Source of the DNA: Coprinopsis marcescibilis
Lineage: Eukaryota > Basidiomycota > Agaricomycetes > Agaricales > Psathyrellaceae
Assembly: GCA_004369085.1 (NCBI GenBank)
Contig: ML210147.1
Span: forward strand, 992,001-1,056,000
Direction of reading: 5' to 3'
Length of the DNA stretch: 64,000 nucleotides
Under the pieces are notes generated by a model. It was not told the origin of the DNA, did not search any database, and saw only the letters and a program-made list of their open reading frames with translations. This document shows, piece after piece, positions 47,953-58,553 of this stretch. Each line of letters begins with the position of its first letter. Position 1 is the first letter of the stretch. The position numbers were made by a program, and so were the translations under genes.

Positions 47953-50216
47953 CTACACTCTCGTCCGAGGAGAAGCTTTACTAGCATAAACATCCTGAAC
48001 GTCGAAGAACAAGGAGACCCCAAACGCAATACACAACAGGCAAGCAGCGGCAGTGGACGCGTTATACGCCGTACACCTGGTGGAAGAAGTGTCAGGGCTT
48101 GGCAGAGATACACAGAAATTTATTTGCTTACCATCCACCATAGCCACCTTCCGAGCCACCAGTAGGACACCGCTTTCCAGCCAAAACGAAACCAAAAGCT
48201 ACACCCCAAAGTATGAACGCGAACGCGTCAAAGGTACTGACGATCCGCAGCCATGATCGGGCATGCCGCCATTCTTCTTCGAGCTTGAGAGACGCCAGCA
48301 AGGTTTTCCGTCGGTTTCGTTTGCGCTTCGTGCGGTTCCTCTCCCTCTCCCTTTCTCTCCTAGCGGAATCAAATGGGTTGTAGCGGTCCAAGATCCCAAC
48401 ACTTCCTGGCGTTCCACCATCACCTTCGTCGGATGACGACGAGAGGTCGTCCTCACCGGCTTGCAGGCCAAAGGCATTGGGATCAACGATTAAGTTGACC
48501 TGAACGTCGCCCCCGCCGGGATATCCGCGTTTCTTGCCCTTCTTCCCAGGGTATGGATGTTTATGACCTTTCCCTCCCTTTGCCCTCTTTCCGCCAGCTT
48601 GAACGGGAAGTACCATCATGCCCTGAGCACCCGGGTGAGGTAGGGTAAGATTAGGTTGCCGACGGCGCACAACGCATGGTCGTATGAGAAAAAAGTAGAA
48701 ATGGACGAGGAAAGTGATTGGGGAGAGCACTGCTAGGATATAAAATGGAGGTGTACCCGCAGGTGGAGGGGCAGGATCTGGTTTAAGCGCCTTTTAAACG
48801 AATCAGTTATGGGTTAAAAGACGGTCAGTATATCAAACTTCTTACCAACGCTGCCCAGACCACCGGACCTCCAACCGCAATAGCGAAGGCGAACTGCAGA
48901 AACCGTGCAGTTGCTCGCATCTTTGGACCCCGTGTCGCAAGTCCACCCTTACCGTTGGGTGTGCCGACGACTATCTTGCCATTGTCATCCCTGAGGAGGC
49001 CGTCATCGACTTCTTTACTTTTTCCGTCGTAAGGAACATGTTTAGATTGTTTCTGTTTCTTGGTACCGAACTCGTGCTCCAGCATCCGGATACGATCTTC
49101 CTTGACTTGCGGGTCCAAGGGCATGTTCTTGTATTCCGGAGGGTCAAGGCTCCAAGGAACGACACCGTCTCGCCTGGGATCATTGTATCCTAGTAAAGGT
49201 TCGTGGTTGCTGTACGGCGGCGCAGAATATGACGGATAGCTGTGGTTGTCGTTGAACATGTCCCCATCTTTACCCCTGGGATATGATTCCGGGTGAATAT
49301 ATGCAGGATCGAAAGGCGAAAGCGCGGCCTTCGAGACCGAGTCAGGTAAATTGGTGCGCGACTTGGTGCTGGAACTGGGTCCTGCTAATGGAGGTGGCAT
49401 CACAAGACCGACCTCTCGTTCGTATGCTTCCAGACTAGTAAGGTCGGTGTGGCCAGGTTTCCTGAGATTACAGTCGCTATTGTACCAGTCCCGCGACCAG
49501 GCAGGAAAGTGAGTGACGTCTATTTCCTGATCTGGGTCGTGGTGAAGGTTGGGTGCACTACGATTGGGTGTGTTGGGCACTGACAATGGTTGTTGCCTAT
49601 GGCTAAAAGCGAGGGGCATGGACTGAATGCTGTTAGGGGTTCTATGGGTTGAAGTTGTTGAGGTATTGGCGGATGAACGTGTTCCTCCTCTATAAATGTT
49701 GGGAAAGGAAGGGAATGAAGAAGGTGGATGTGAAGGAAGCTGTTGCTTCAGCGGCCGAGCCGAGCTCGAGTTCAGCGAGACGTCAGCATAAGGGAATGGT
49801 GGGTACGGATGTTCCATCTGTCTTGACCTCAACGTTCGTGCGTAGTCCGCGAGATCAAGAGCTTCGACAGAAACCTCGGAAGCTTCCTGTCTTTCCTCCC
49901 TTCGCTTTGGAGAACGTCGAGGGAGTCGCGGAAACTGCTCTTCCGGTAATAGAGGATACTCGTCGACGAGCTGTGGTGAAACCACAGTCCCAGAAAAGTA
50001 TGGATCAAAGTCGTCCTGGAACTGGCCCCTCTGCAGAGCATTGAACGTTTGTCTGGTTTGCTCGAGGCTGCTACTGCTCGCGATGTTCGAGGAGAGTGTT
50101 TGGTAGCCATCTGGAGACCATGGTCGTGATGCACGAGAGCTTGAATCTTGGGATTGCGTTTGGGGAAGATAAAGACGGGAAGGTGGAGGAGGGGAATCGA
50201 GGTGATGTTGGTACAT
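47953..50216 (-). CDS. conserved multi-pass membrane protein, disordered N-terminus
   Basis: A fungal membrane protein of unknown role. ATG at 50216 gives MYQHHLDSPPPPSRLYLPQT. About 440 residues of Ser/Pro-rich disordered sequence follow. Then come four hydrophobic helices: FLQFAFAIAVGGPVVWAAL, FYILAVLSPITFLVHFYFF, FDAFAFILWGVAFGFVLAG and AAACLLCIAFGVSLFFD. Introns at about 48800 and 48080-48130 join these blocks; between helices 2 and 3 lies a basic loop with KRAKGGKGHKHPYPGKKG and ERERERNRTKRKRN. Splitting at these introns would give two genes, but the splice sites keep frame and the helices continue, so I treat it as one. The topology puts the long N-terminus in the cytosol if the basic loop is inside. 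Confidence 0.7.
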
Positions 50217-51319
50217 GGTATCGCGGGGCCAAAGATCGTTGCCGTGAGTCGTCAAGTCATAAAGGAACGAATACAATATTAATACACGCAGTAGTTGAGC
50301 CTTTCGTCGCTGTGAGCGACGTCGACCAACGACGTTTGCTCGTCGCGGGCAGTGGGCACTGCGGGGAACAGAGCAGTCTGGGGTAAAGAGGCACCGTGGA
50401 AACCCGCCTTCCCCTTTGGTCCGCCATGATGATGGCGGCCACAAATTGCAAAGTTTCTCAGGCTCTCCTGGAGCATCTGTTCTCCCTCTACAATCATCGA
50501 ATCTTCAGAAACCAGCTCAAATTGGATTATACCTCCGATTATTTTTTGAAAGCAGCTCGAGCGCATACTCGGAAGCGATCATTCCGTCCAGTCCACGGAG
50601 TGACAGACCTCAGGATACAACGGTGCTGTGGTATGAGTTGAATACTCACGCAATGGAATTAAGGAGATATCGGAGTGTGGGCGCTATATCTTGAATATCG
50701 CAATGATATCTCACTGGAATAGTCAGAACCGAGGGGTTTCCGACGTCCAACTTTCCGAATGGTTTACTGCACTGCCCAGCGGCTCTGTGGTTGGACTGGG
50801 ACAGAAGTGGGAGAATGAGGGTGGTACAACTGGTTCGTATGAGCGCTGTTATATCCCAATGATGCTTAAAATACCACTACAGCTCAGAATCCACGGCATT
50901 AACGTCTGGGCGCACCTTGGCGCATTCTCATCACGTTTATGGCTGTTCTCCGATGAATTTGCATCCGAGGAAAGAACGAGAGTGGACGCTTCAAAAGTGC
51001 CCGTTCGAAGAACAGTGGAAACCTGACAGTCAAAAAACTGTAGCACCAATCTTTTTCTGAGAATCAAGTCTACATATTTCCATCCAGCTGTACGAATCGA
51101 AAGAAGGCCGCCGCATTGCAGCCGAGGACAACCCTGACCATAGTACACCGGCACCCACAGATTATGTACAGACATGTCGTGCCGAACAGCCCATCGTTTA
51201 AACAGTGAAGTTCAGGGAAGTTTTACACGAGGCAATGTGCGCCCATTCAACCGTCAACTTGTCTTTCACCAACTATACGATAAGTGCCGCTCCTTCTTAT
51301 TTCTCTTTGGAGATTGTCC
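50217..51319. other. divergent promoter, membrane protein / array gene A
   Basis: 1.1 kb between divergent starts. Open frames at 50691-51026 and on the minus strand at 50849-51175 overlap on opposite strands and show no family motif. I see no gene I can support. Confidence 0.35.
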
Positions 51320-53039
51320 ATGGCTTCGCCACGCTTGGTGTACTTTGACGACGTGCACAAAGACATCAACTATGACGGAGAATGGGCAGGAGACCTCGAG
51401 CAGTATAGTTCAAGTGTTGGCTTCATATACGGTGGATCCCAACATCAAACTACAGGCAACTCCTCGATGTCCTTTGAGTTTTGGGGTATGTGTTCTACTA
51501 GAAGCAGTAAAGACATAGGTTGGCTCATTTCATTAGGCACCGCGATATATCTGTTCGGCAGAACCGAAAGCATAGCGGCAGGAGATGAAGACATTTCTGC
51601 GAAATGGACGTGTCGAATCGACGGTCTAGAGATCGAAGCCAGAACACCCAGACGTGCCACTGGAATTAACCACCAAATTCTATGTGGTGAAGCAAACATG
51701 CCTGGCGATTTCCACACCTTGAGTGTGTCCGCAGAAGGCACATCTGGAATTCCGTTCTGGATAGACGCCATCGCGATCGCACCTCTTCTGAATCTCACAT
51801 ACGATACGGCGGCCGTGCAAGTCAGACCCGATGATGCAGCTTTCCAATATCAGGATCCTGGAAGTTGGAGCACCGTAGGCGATGCGAGATATACTACCCA
51901 ACCTGGAACATCCCTGTTTTTTTATTTCAACGGTGAGCATCCAAATTATCCTCTTACACAAGAGATGCAGCTAAATGGCAATCATAGGTACCAAAATAAC
52001 ATGGCTTTCAGAACACCTTCCAAACCCCAGCGACCCTCTAGAATCATCTCAAGGCATCTACACCATCGACAATTTGACAGCTGTACCTTTCGATATTCCG
52101 GGCCTTGCGGTCAGAGACCTTGGGCACCGCATCCTGTTCGAAACGGAGCAAATCCCTTACGGCGACCATCGCATTAATATCACGTATCTGGGAAGTTCGG
52201 CTCCCCTGGTGCTGGACAGCGTCTGGATTCAGGATGGCGACATACTTCCTCCACAGGCTCCAGTGACTACACCATCTGTTGCCCCGCCATCAGATCCGCC
52301 AACTGGCGACAACAATTTTAGCATAGGCGAGCAGGCGTTAACCTCTTCAAATTTGCCTGTCGGTGCCATCGCTGGAGGAACGATTGGGGGCATTGTTGCG
52401 CTGGTTCTTATCTGCTTCGGGCTTTACTTTTTCGTAATCAGGAGGAGAAGGAGACACCAACTGCAATGGAAACGGAGAACACCTCCTAGTGCACCGTTCG
52501 TGGGTGCTGTAGGTGCTGTGGGCGTCGTAGAGGAGATTTCAACAACTCCGTACAACCCTCTCACAGAGTCTGTTTTACGAGCGTCGTTCTATCCTCCAGC
52601 AACTCCGCAACCCTACCCAGAACCAGAGCCCGAACCCCGGCCGTCGACGCCCATTACAAGTCCAAATACGTTGCTACCACCGCCTTACCACTACTCGCAT
52701 ATGGACGGCCGGCCGGTTACGTTGAATGAGCACATACGAAGCTCCATCTATGACAGACCAGGCGATAGTGCTGTCTCGGAGAAAGCGAGGTCGGCTGCTG
52801 CTGCCGAGCAGCAAGACCTTGGCCACATTCTGCACCACAGCATGTACTCTCTGGATGGCCCCCCATCAAGAACATCTGTATTCAATTCGGAACCAACGAC
52901 CCAAATTGAAGGAGACTCAAGCTCGAACCTGTTAGAGCAGCCTCCTCCAAATCCCTTCCTTAACGAGTCAAAGGAGAACGTGCGACGCTCGCGTTTTCAA
53001 AACCGGGACTCTCTACCTCCAGGGTACACTATTGGATGA
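51320..53039 (+). CDS. tandem receptor-like protein A, two ectodomains, PPxY tail
   Basis: The first of four tandem paralogs, about 535 residues. The start is MASPRLVYFDDVHKDINYDG. Domain 1 has YGGSQHQTTGNSSMSFEFWG, WTCRIDGLEIEA and GEANMPGDFHTLSVSAEGT with FWIDAIAI. Domain 2 has DDAAFQYQDPGSWSTVGDAR, GTSLFFYFNGTKITWL, GIYTIDN and ITYLGSSAPLVLDSVWIQDG. Then a Ser/Pro linker, the helix GAIAGGTIGGIVALVLICFG and a RRRRR stop-transfer. The tail has LLPPPYHYSH and ends LPPGYTIG, giving PPxY motifs. Introns split each domain at the same point (before GT of the F-x-F-x-G-T strand). No signal peptide precedes the ATG. Fold inferred as galactose-binding-like jelly roll; function unknown. Confidence 0.8.
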
Positions 53040-54319
53040 AACCATGAGCTATAGTATTTACCGGTGGATTTGTTTCTTATGCTTCGTGTGACGACCTTAG
53101 ACTTTGTACAGTTTCCTCAACCAAGAATAGAGGTCGACCGCAATACATCAATCACCCATGTGCAAAATAATGAATAGAACTTTTTCAAGATTACTGACAT
53201 TTCGAGAGGTTGGTTACTTGGTTGGCTGGACGGGGTCCCTCAATAAGGAACATGCCGGAGGCAGGAGGCAATCAGGTGCAAAGTTCCACAGCGGCGTGGA
53301 GCCGCGAGAAGCCAAAGTTGGCGTACCACAAACCATCACCATCACCTTTCCAAGCTCCCCACCCTCCACCGCTGGCTGTCATCTGGGTTGGGTCGTCTTC
53401 GAGATTTCGAAAAAGGTCTGGATTGAATGCGACCTGATCGGGAAAAAGCCTAAGGGACGTTCGGTGAGCGTTAAATAGAAGTTGAGCCGAGGCCCAACAA
53501 TGTATCATTGAAACAAACGATGATGTTCTAGTCTTTTTCGAGAACCTTGCATACTTTGTTGGGAAATTCTTCTGTTCGTGACCTCCATCTTGCGGGATGA
53601 TATCGTCCGCTGTGTTTACCTGGATCCATCTTCACTAAGCGAAGTGTTAGAGAACAAGTCCACACAATGACGCCGTCATATCGTGAGCGACTATCCACCC
53701 GAGTCAGCTCGGGTGCCATACACAACCCAATGGACACATCTGACGGAGCTCTCTATGTGCGGTACTCACTTGGGTATTGTGATACTGTGGACATTCACAG
53801 AGAGGTTTGTTTTTCTGTGTTCCGGTCGTAATCGAGGCTATGACACCCTGACATGATTGTGGGCGCTCTCTCAAGCCGCACACAAAACGACATTCTAGGT
53901 GACTGAAATACTTGTTTAATCCTCAGGCTGCTCACTATGCTTCCTCTCGAATCCAGTTAATCCGGAGCACGAAGATCCATGGATGATACAACGGAGATTG
54001 CATTTCAAGACGCGCTTATTTGTAGTCTGGTGTGTGAGTATCATCTCATCGCTTTCAACTGACGATCACTCTAACGTAGTTACCAGGATTCAAGAACGTC
54101 TGAAATGAGTACAAATCAAACAAGATGCTGTCTGTCGGACATGCATAAACACCAATAATCAATGATGTCCTTCTCAACTCCCCATTCCTCGAGCTAGGAT
54201 ACCCCTTGAGCTGTTTGTATGCATTTTTGCTTCTAGGAGCTGGTCTTCTCTCCGACCTCTTCGTTACCTTCATTTTCTCATATATACTTTTCTAAACTTG
54301 TGCTGGACATCACTCTTTA
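53040..54319. other. intergenic A-B of array
   Basis: 1.28 kb between two array genes. Open frames at 53158-53478 and on the minus strand at 53272-53508 (GGGWGAWKGDGDGLWY) show no family. I see no remnant copy of the array gene. It holds the 3' UTR of A and the promoter of B. Confidence 0.35.
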
Positions 54320-55860
54320 ATGGCCACCCTGCGATCCGTGGAGATTGACGACACACACCCTGGGATCACATATGAAGGGGTGTGGGCCGAAGACAGGTCC
54401 CTGTACCAGCTGAACCGTGGCTTTACATGGGGTGGATCTCAGCATCGAGCCGTTGGTACCGCTTCCTTTACATTTCCCTTCTTCGGTAAGTATAACTTAT
54501 CTTGGCTAAAGGCTTTTTGCATGTTCACACATTGAATTTCAGGAACAGCAGTGGCGGTCTCTGGAAGAAGTCCTGCCATAAACGAGGATGGAGAAAGTGC
54601 CACTTGGAGATGTCTAATTGACGGAGAGCAGATTGAATCCAGAAGCCCAGCCAACAGGACGCAGGTGAACGATTTTACCCTGTGTATACAACAGCAGTTG
54701 CCACCGGGTCGACACGTCCTCTCAGTGGAGGTTGAAGCCGATGAAGACACGCCATTTTGGCTGGATAGGCTGTCCATGATGCCTCTTCGAAATCACACCT
54801 ACGACAACCCTACTGTGAGAGTAACTCCATTGGATGGCGGCTTGCAATACCCAAGCGGGAAATGGGATCGGGTAGAGGGCGGTGCTAGGTTTACAAGCCA
54901 AGCTGGTGCATCTGTTCTCTTGGGATTCAATGGTAAGTAATGTGTCGCTTCTTCTCAGCGCTTCCTTTCGATGATCAATGTCTCTTGCCAGGTACTGGCG
55001 TGTCCTGGATTACTGAGCATCTGGCTGATCAACCTCCAGCCACATCGCAAGGAGTGTACACAATTGACGACAAGCCTCCGGTTCCGTTCTTCATCTCTGG
55101 TCTTGCTAGAGGGCAGCCAAATATGGGACATTACATGCTCTTTGAATCAGAAGAGCTCCGGCGGGGTCCACATCGCCTAAATGTCACGTATCTTGGGTCA
55201 TCAGCCCCTCTCGTGATGGATTCCATTCTGGTACGGAACGGCGATATTATCGTTCAGAATGGCGCGTCAATGCCAGGCATTTCCTCAGCTAGCTCTCCTC
55301 AGAGACCACGGCCAAACATAGCAGCAATTGCAGGTGGAGTAGTAGGTGGTGTGGTGGCTCTGGCGCTCTTCGCAATGTGGCACTTCATCCTCAATAAAAA
55401 AAGGCTGCGCCGCGGCTACGATATTGAGATGAGTGTTAAGAGTTTTAAGTCCTACCCGCCTCCGGAATTCCATGCGCCGCACCGAACTGCTTCAACTTCA
55501 TCCCAGCCTCTCTCAACACCACCTACCGCTGCACACTCCCTTAACCAGTCGACAGGAGCGTCAATACCACCGTATCATCCTGCTGTAGAACTTCCCGCCT
55601 ACGAATACGGTCATGTTGGGGAGAAAGCGAGGCTGGTCGCTGAAGAAGCTATAGAGAGCTCTCGAGAAGAGTTCTGTAATCTCCAACCTCCTCCACCTGT
55701 CTACTCCCCAGATCAACCTGTAGGATTGGCACAAGCCCCAGGATTTAACAGGAGACCGACCGCCCTTCAAGTGGGTCACCATAGTGATAGTGGTGTGCAG
55801 TTTGCATCCAATCCCGACATCGAAGTCCTGGACTTGCCTCCTAGGTATACCCTTTCATGA
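54320..55860 (+). CDS. tandem receptor-like protein B, PPxY tail
   Basis: A paralog of A, about 473 residues, three exons. It starts MATLRSVEIDDTHPGITYEG. Domain 1: WAEDRSLYQLNRGFTWGGSQ, RAVGTASFTFPFFG|TAVAV, WRCLIDGEQIES, LPPGRHVLSVEVEADEDTPF and WLDRLSMMPL. Domain 2: YPSGKWDRVEGGARFTSQAG, LLGFNG|TGVSWITEHL, GVYTIDDKPPVPF and VTYLGSSAPLVMDSILVRNG. The helix is AAIAGGVVGGVVALALFAMW, then NKKRLRRG. The tail has PPPPVYSPD and ends LDLPPRYTLS, so two PPxY motifs. No signal peptide before the ATG. GEKARLVAEEAIESS is shared with C. Confidence 0.8.
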
Positions 55861-56568
55861 AGCATGTCTTTTGTTTTCCAGGTCTGTCTTAGCCTTTGCA
55901 TCTCATGTTATTTATTTATTCTTTTTCTCTTACCCACTCTCGCGGCACCCTAATAGCTCAAACAATGAACATCATGACCTTTAGCAGGCCTAGAGCTTGC
56001 GCTTTGTGTAACGGTATTGATGCCAGAACTCGCTGAAAGCTTGGAATCGATTTTCTCTCTCAACGCCTTGGAGTCTGATAATGTGACGCGTACGTTCAAA
56101 GGATTCGGCCTCACCTTCCCGTCTTCGTTCTAGGTTTTCAAGCTCCGGGCACCGAGTTTCCCGATATGTAGGCTCCAACAAGCGTCTTCATTCAAGTCAT
56201 GGACTCCTTGGACTCTTAGTGAAACGTACACGTCGGTTTTCAATATTCCTAAAGCCTTCTAAGTTCATTGAGGCCAGTCTAATGACTGTACAGTGACGCA
56301 GGAAATCAGACACTTGAAATTGGACGTTCTAGATCTCCATTCCGCGAAGCTTTCACCTTTCGGGGAATCGATAATGCCCATCACTAAACGCCCGTTTCAG
56401 GCGTAAGCACTATTACTGGACCGGCCGATCACAGTGATCAAAGCCAAATACAAGCGCCCATCAACCGAGCTGCCCATTTGTGTGGTGAGTAGTGTTCGAA
56501 CATGCCTTTATTCTCTTTTACACTTCCTACTCACAGCAAATCGAATCGAGTCTCTTCTGGTCATTTAC
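55861..56568. other. intergenic B-C of array
   Basis: 708 bp between two array genes. No supported gene. An in-frame hydrophobic stretch precedes the ATG of C without its own ATG. Confidence 0.35.
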
Positions 56569-58083
56569 ATGGCTTCTCTACGACACATATACTACGACGA
56601 CAGGAGCCCCAACATTGAATATGCTGGTCAATGGACGGAGGACAGCAACTTGTATAAGCCTGGGGTCGGGTTCGTCTATGGCAGCTCCCAGCATCGCACT
56701 GTTGGGATCGCATCCCTAACTTTTGAGTTTAGTGGTCCGTATCCTGTTTGAGTTACTAAATTGCCTACCTCACCTCAGCTTAATATATCGTATTTAGGCA
56801 CCTTCGTTAGTGTGGTCGGCCGAGTACAGAGCGTGACTCGGGGAGACACGAACGTCACAGGAACATGGAATTGCTTCGTGGACGGCCTAAGCCTAGGGTC
56901 AAAGTACCCAGGAGTTGCAGCTCAAGTGAACAACTTTGCTCTGTGCGAAGGGTCGAATTTAGCTCCCGGACCCCATCGTTTTCATATGGAAGTCCAAGCT
57001 GAAGACAGCTTTCCTGTCTGGGTTGATAGGATTAGAGTGTTTCCAGATCCTGGAGCCAAGTACTCCGACCACGGTGTGATATTAGATCCTCAAGATCGAG
57101 CCTTCGTATTCGATAGCGGGAAGTGGGAGAACGTCAGGGATTCGAGTCTCAGGTACACAACAGAGGCCGGAACATCTGTGACTGTTGACTTTAGCGGTAC
57201 TAGCCACTTCAATCTTGATCGCTTTCTCATCGCTCTAACCTTTCCACTCACAGGGAGTAAAGTGGTTTGGATCACGGACACGGCTACAAGACCAGACGTC
57301 TGGCTACCCTCTGCAAACTCGCAAGGCTCATACACGATCGATGACTCACCGCCAGTATCGTTCGAAATTCCTGGGACTCCTGGCGGAGCGGTGAATCCAC
57401 AACAGCAAATTCTTTTCGAGACCGACCAATTATCATCTGGCCCTCACCGTCTTAAGGTTACGTATCTGGGGTCCTCTACCCCCCTGGTCTTAAGCAATCT
57501 TCTAATAGAGGAGGGTGAAATTGCTTTCACCGAAAGAACCGTACGATCAAACACCGGCGATGCCACTCCGAGCTCTAGCCCCAATGTTGGTGCAATTGTA
57601 GGAGGTGTCTTAGGTGGTCTTATATTTCTCCTGGCCCTTGGGATAGGGTTCTACTTTGGTGTGTACAGAAAGAGGCGGAGTACGCGGATGAAGATAGACC
57701 CCGTGGATTTGTATACCGCAACAGGCCTCGCAGATAACAAGACGCCGGCTGCAGCCAATGTATTCGCAAAGGGACCCCAACGTGTTGCAACCCAAGATCC
57801 CCACTGGCAAGCGCACGCCGCTTTCCACCCAGCCTCGTCAGCGTATGCAGGTCCATCGGCCATTTCGGAGCCAGAACCACCATTCTCTGACGTCGGCAAC
57901 GAATCTGTAGTCTCGTACAAGGCCCGACTTGCAGCGGAAGATAGCTTGGATAGCATAAGGAGATCACCGCACGGGGCCGTGATACCCCAAGTAGTTCGCC
58001 AACACAACGACAGCGGGATTCGGCTTCAGCCAATGCAAATGCCCGAGGTCCTGGAGCTTCCTCCTACATATACTCCTTCATGA
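56569..58083 (+). CDS. tandem receptor-like protein C, PPxY tail
   Basis: A paralog of A and B, about 464 residues, three exons. It starts MASLRHIYYDDRSPNIEYAG. Domain 1: WTEDSNLYKPGVGFVYGSSQ, RTVGIASLTFEFSG|TFVSV, WNCFVDGLSLGSKYPG, LCEGSNLAPGPHRFHMEVQA and WVDRIRVFPD. Domain 2: DRAFVFDSGKWENVRDSSLR, VTVDFSG|SKVVWITDTA, SYTIDDSPPVSFEIPG and VTYLGSSTPLVLSNLLIEEG. The helix is GAIVGGVLGGLIFLLALGIG, then RKRRS. The tail has SVVSYKARLAAEDSLDSI and ends LELPPTYTPS, with a PPxY motif. Confidence 0.8.
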
Positions 58084-58553
58084 TCCCTGCTTCAAGCTTC
58101 ATGATGGAACGAGCGCTTACAATCGATCTTACAATATACCTTCCTTCTGTAGCCATTTTCTGTCATATAGTAGAGTAATTCATGCCCATCGTTTAGTTAA
58201 TCATATATTATCATAAATACAGTAGCATGTCAATGCCGTTCAGGTTTCTCAGGTGCTGCTTCATTCGGAAACCCCCACGCAGCACCAGCGCGATCAGGAT
58301 AGGCGCTTGATATGCTGATGCGATCACCATCACGTTTCAAACCCAATCACTTGCCATTGCAGGTGTTTTGTATTGTACGGTGATACGTGCTACGTACAGC
58401 GTTGATGTCCTAGTCCGAGCCGCCCACTAGTTGCCACCACATATCGGAGCATCGATTTGACACCAGGGACTAATGGCCATCATATGACATATCCAACTTT
58501 TGGCGTTCATTTTGCCGCTGTTTGCTCCGTCTTCGCCCCTTTGCTCTGCTACA
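58084..58553. other. intergenic C-D of array
   Basis: 470 bp between two array genes. A hydrophobic in-frame stretch (LLAFILPLFAPSSPLCSA) lies directly before the ATG of D, with no ATG of its own. No other gene. Confidence 0.35.

Noticed and set aside
50691..51175. Overlapping frames on both strands between the membrane protein and array gene A
   Set aside because: They overlap on opposite strands and show no family features.
53272..53508. Minus-strand frame with Gly/Trp-rich GGGWGAWKGDGDGLWY, considered as a mating pheromone precursor
   Set aside because: It ends VELCT then stop, not a CaaX box, and no Met-leader of the usual kind precedes it.
58500..58553. Hydrophobic stretch before gene D taken as its signal peptide
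   Set aside because: It has no ATG and a TGA lies a few codons upstream in frame; kept as a finding, not as coding sequence.
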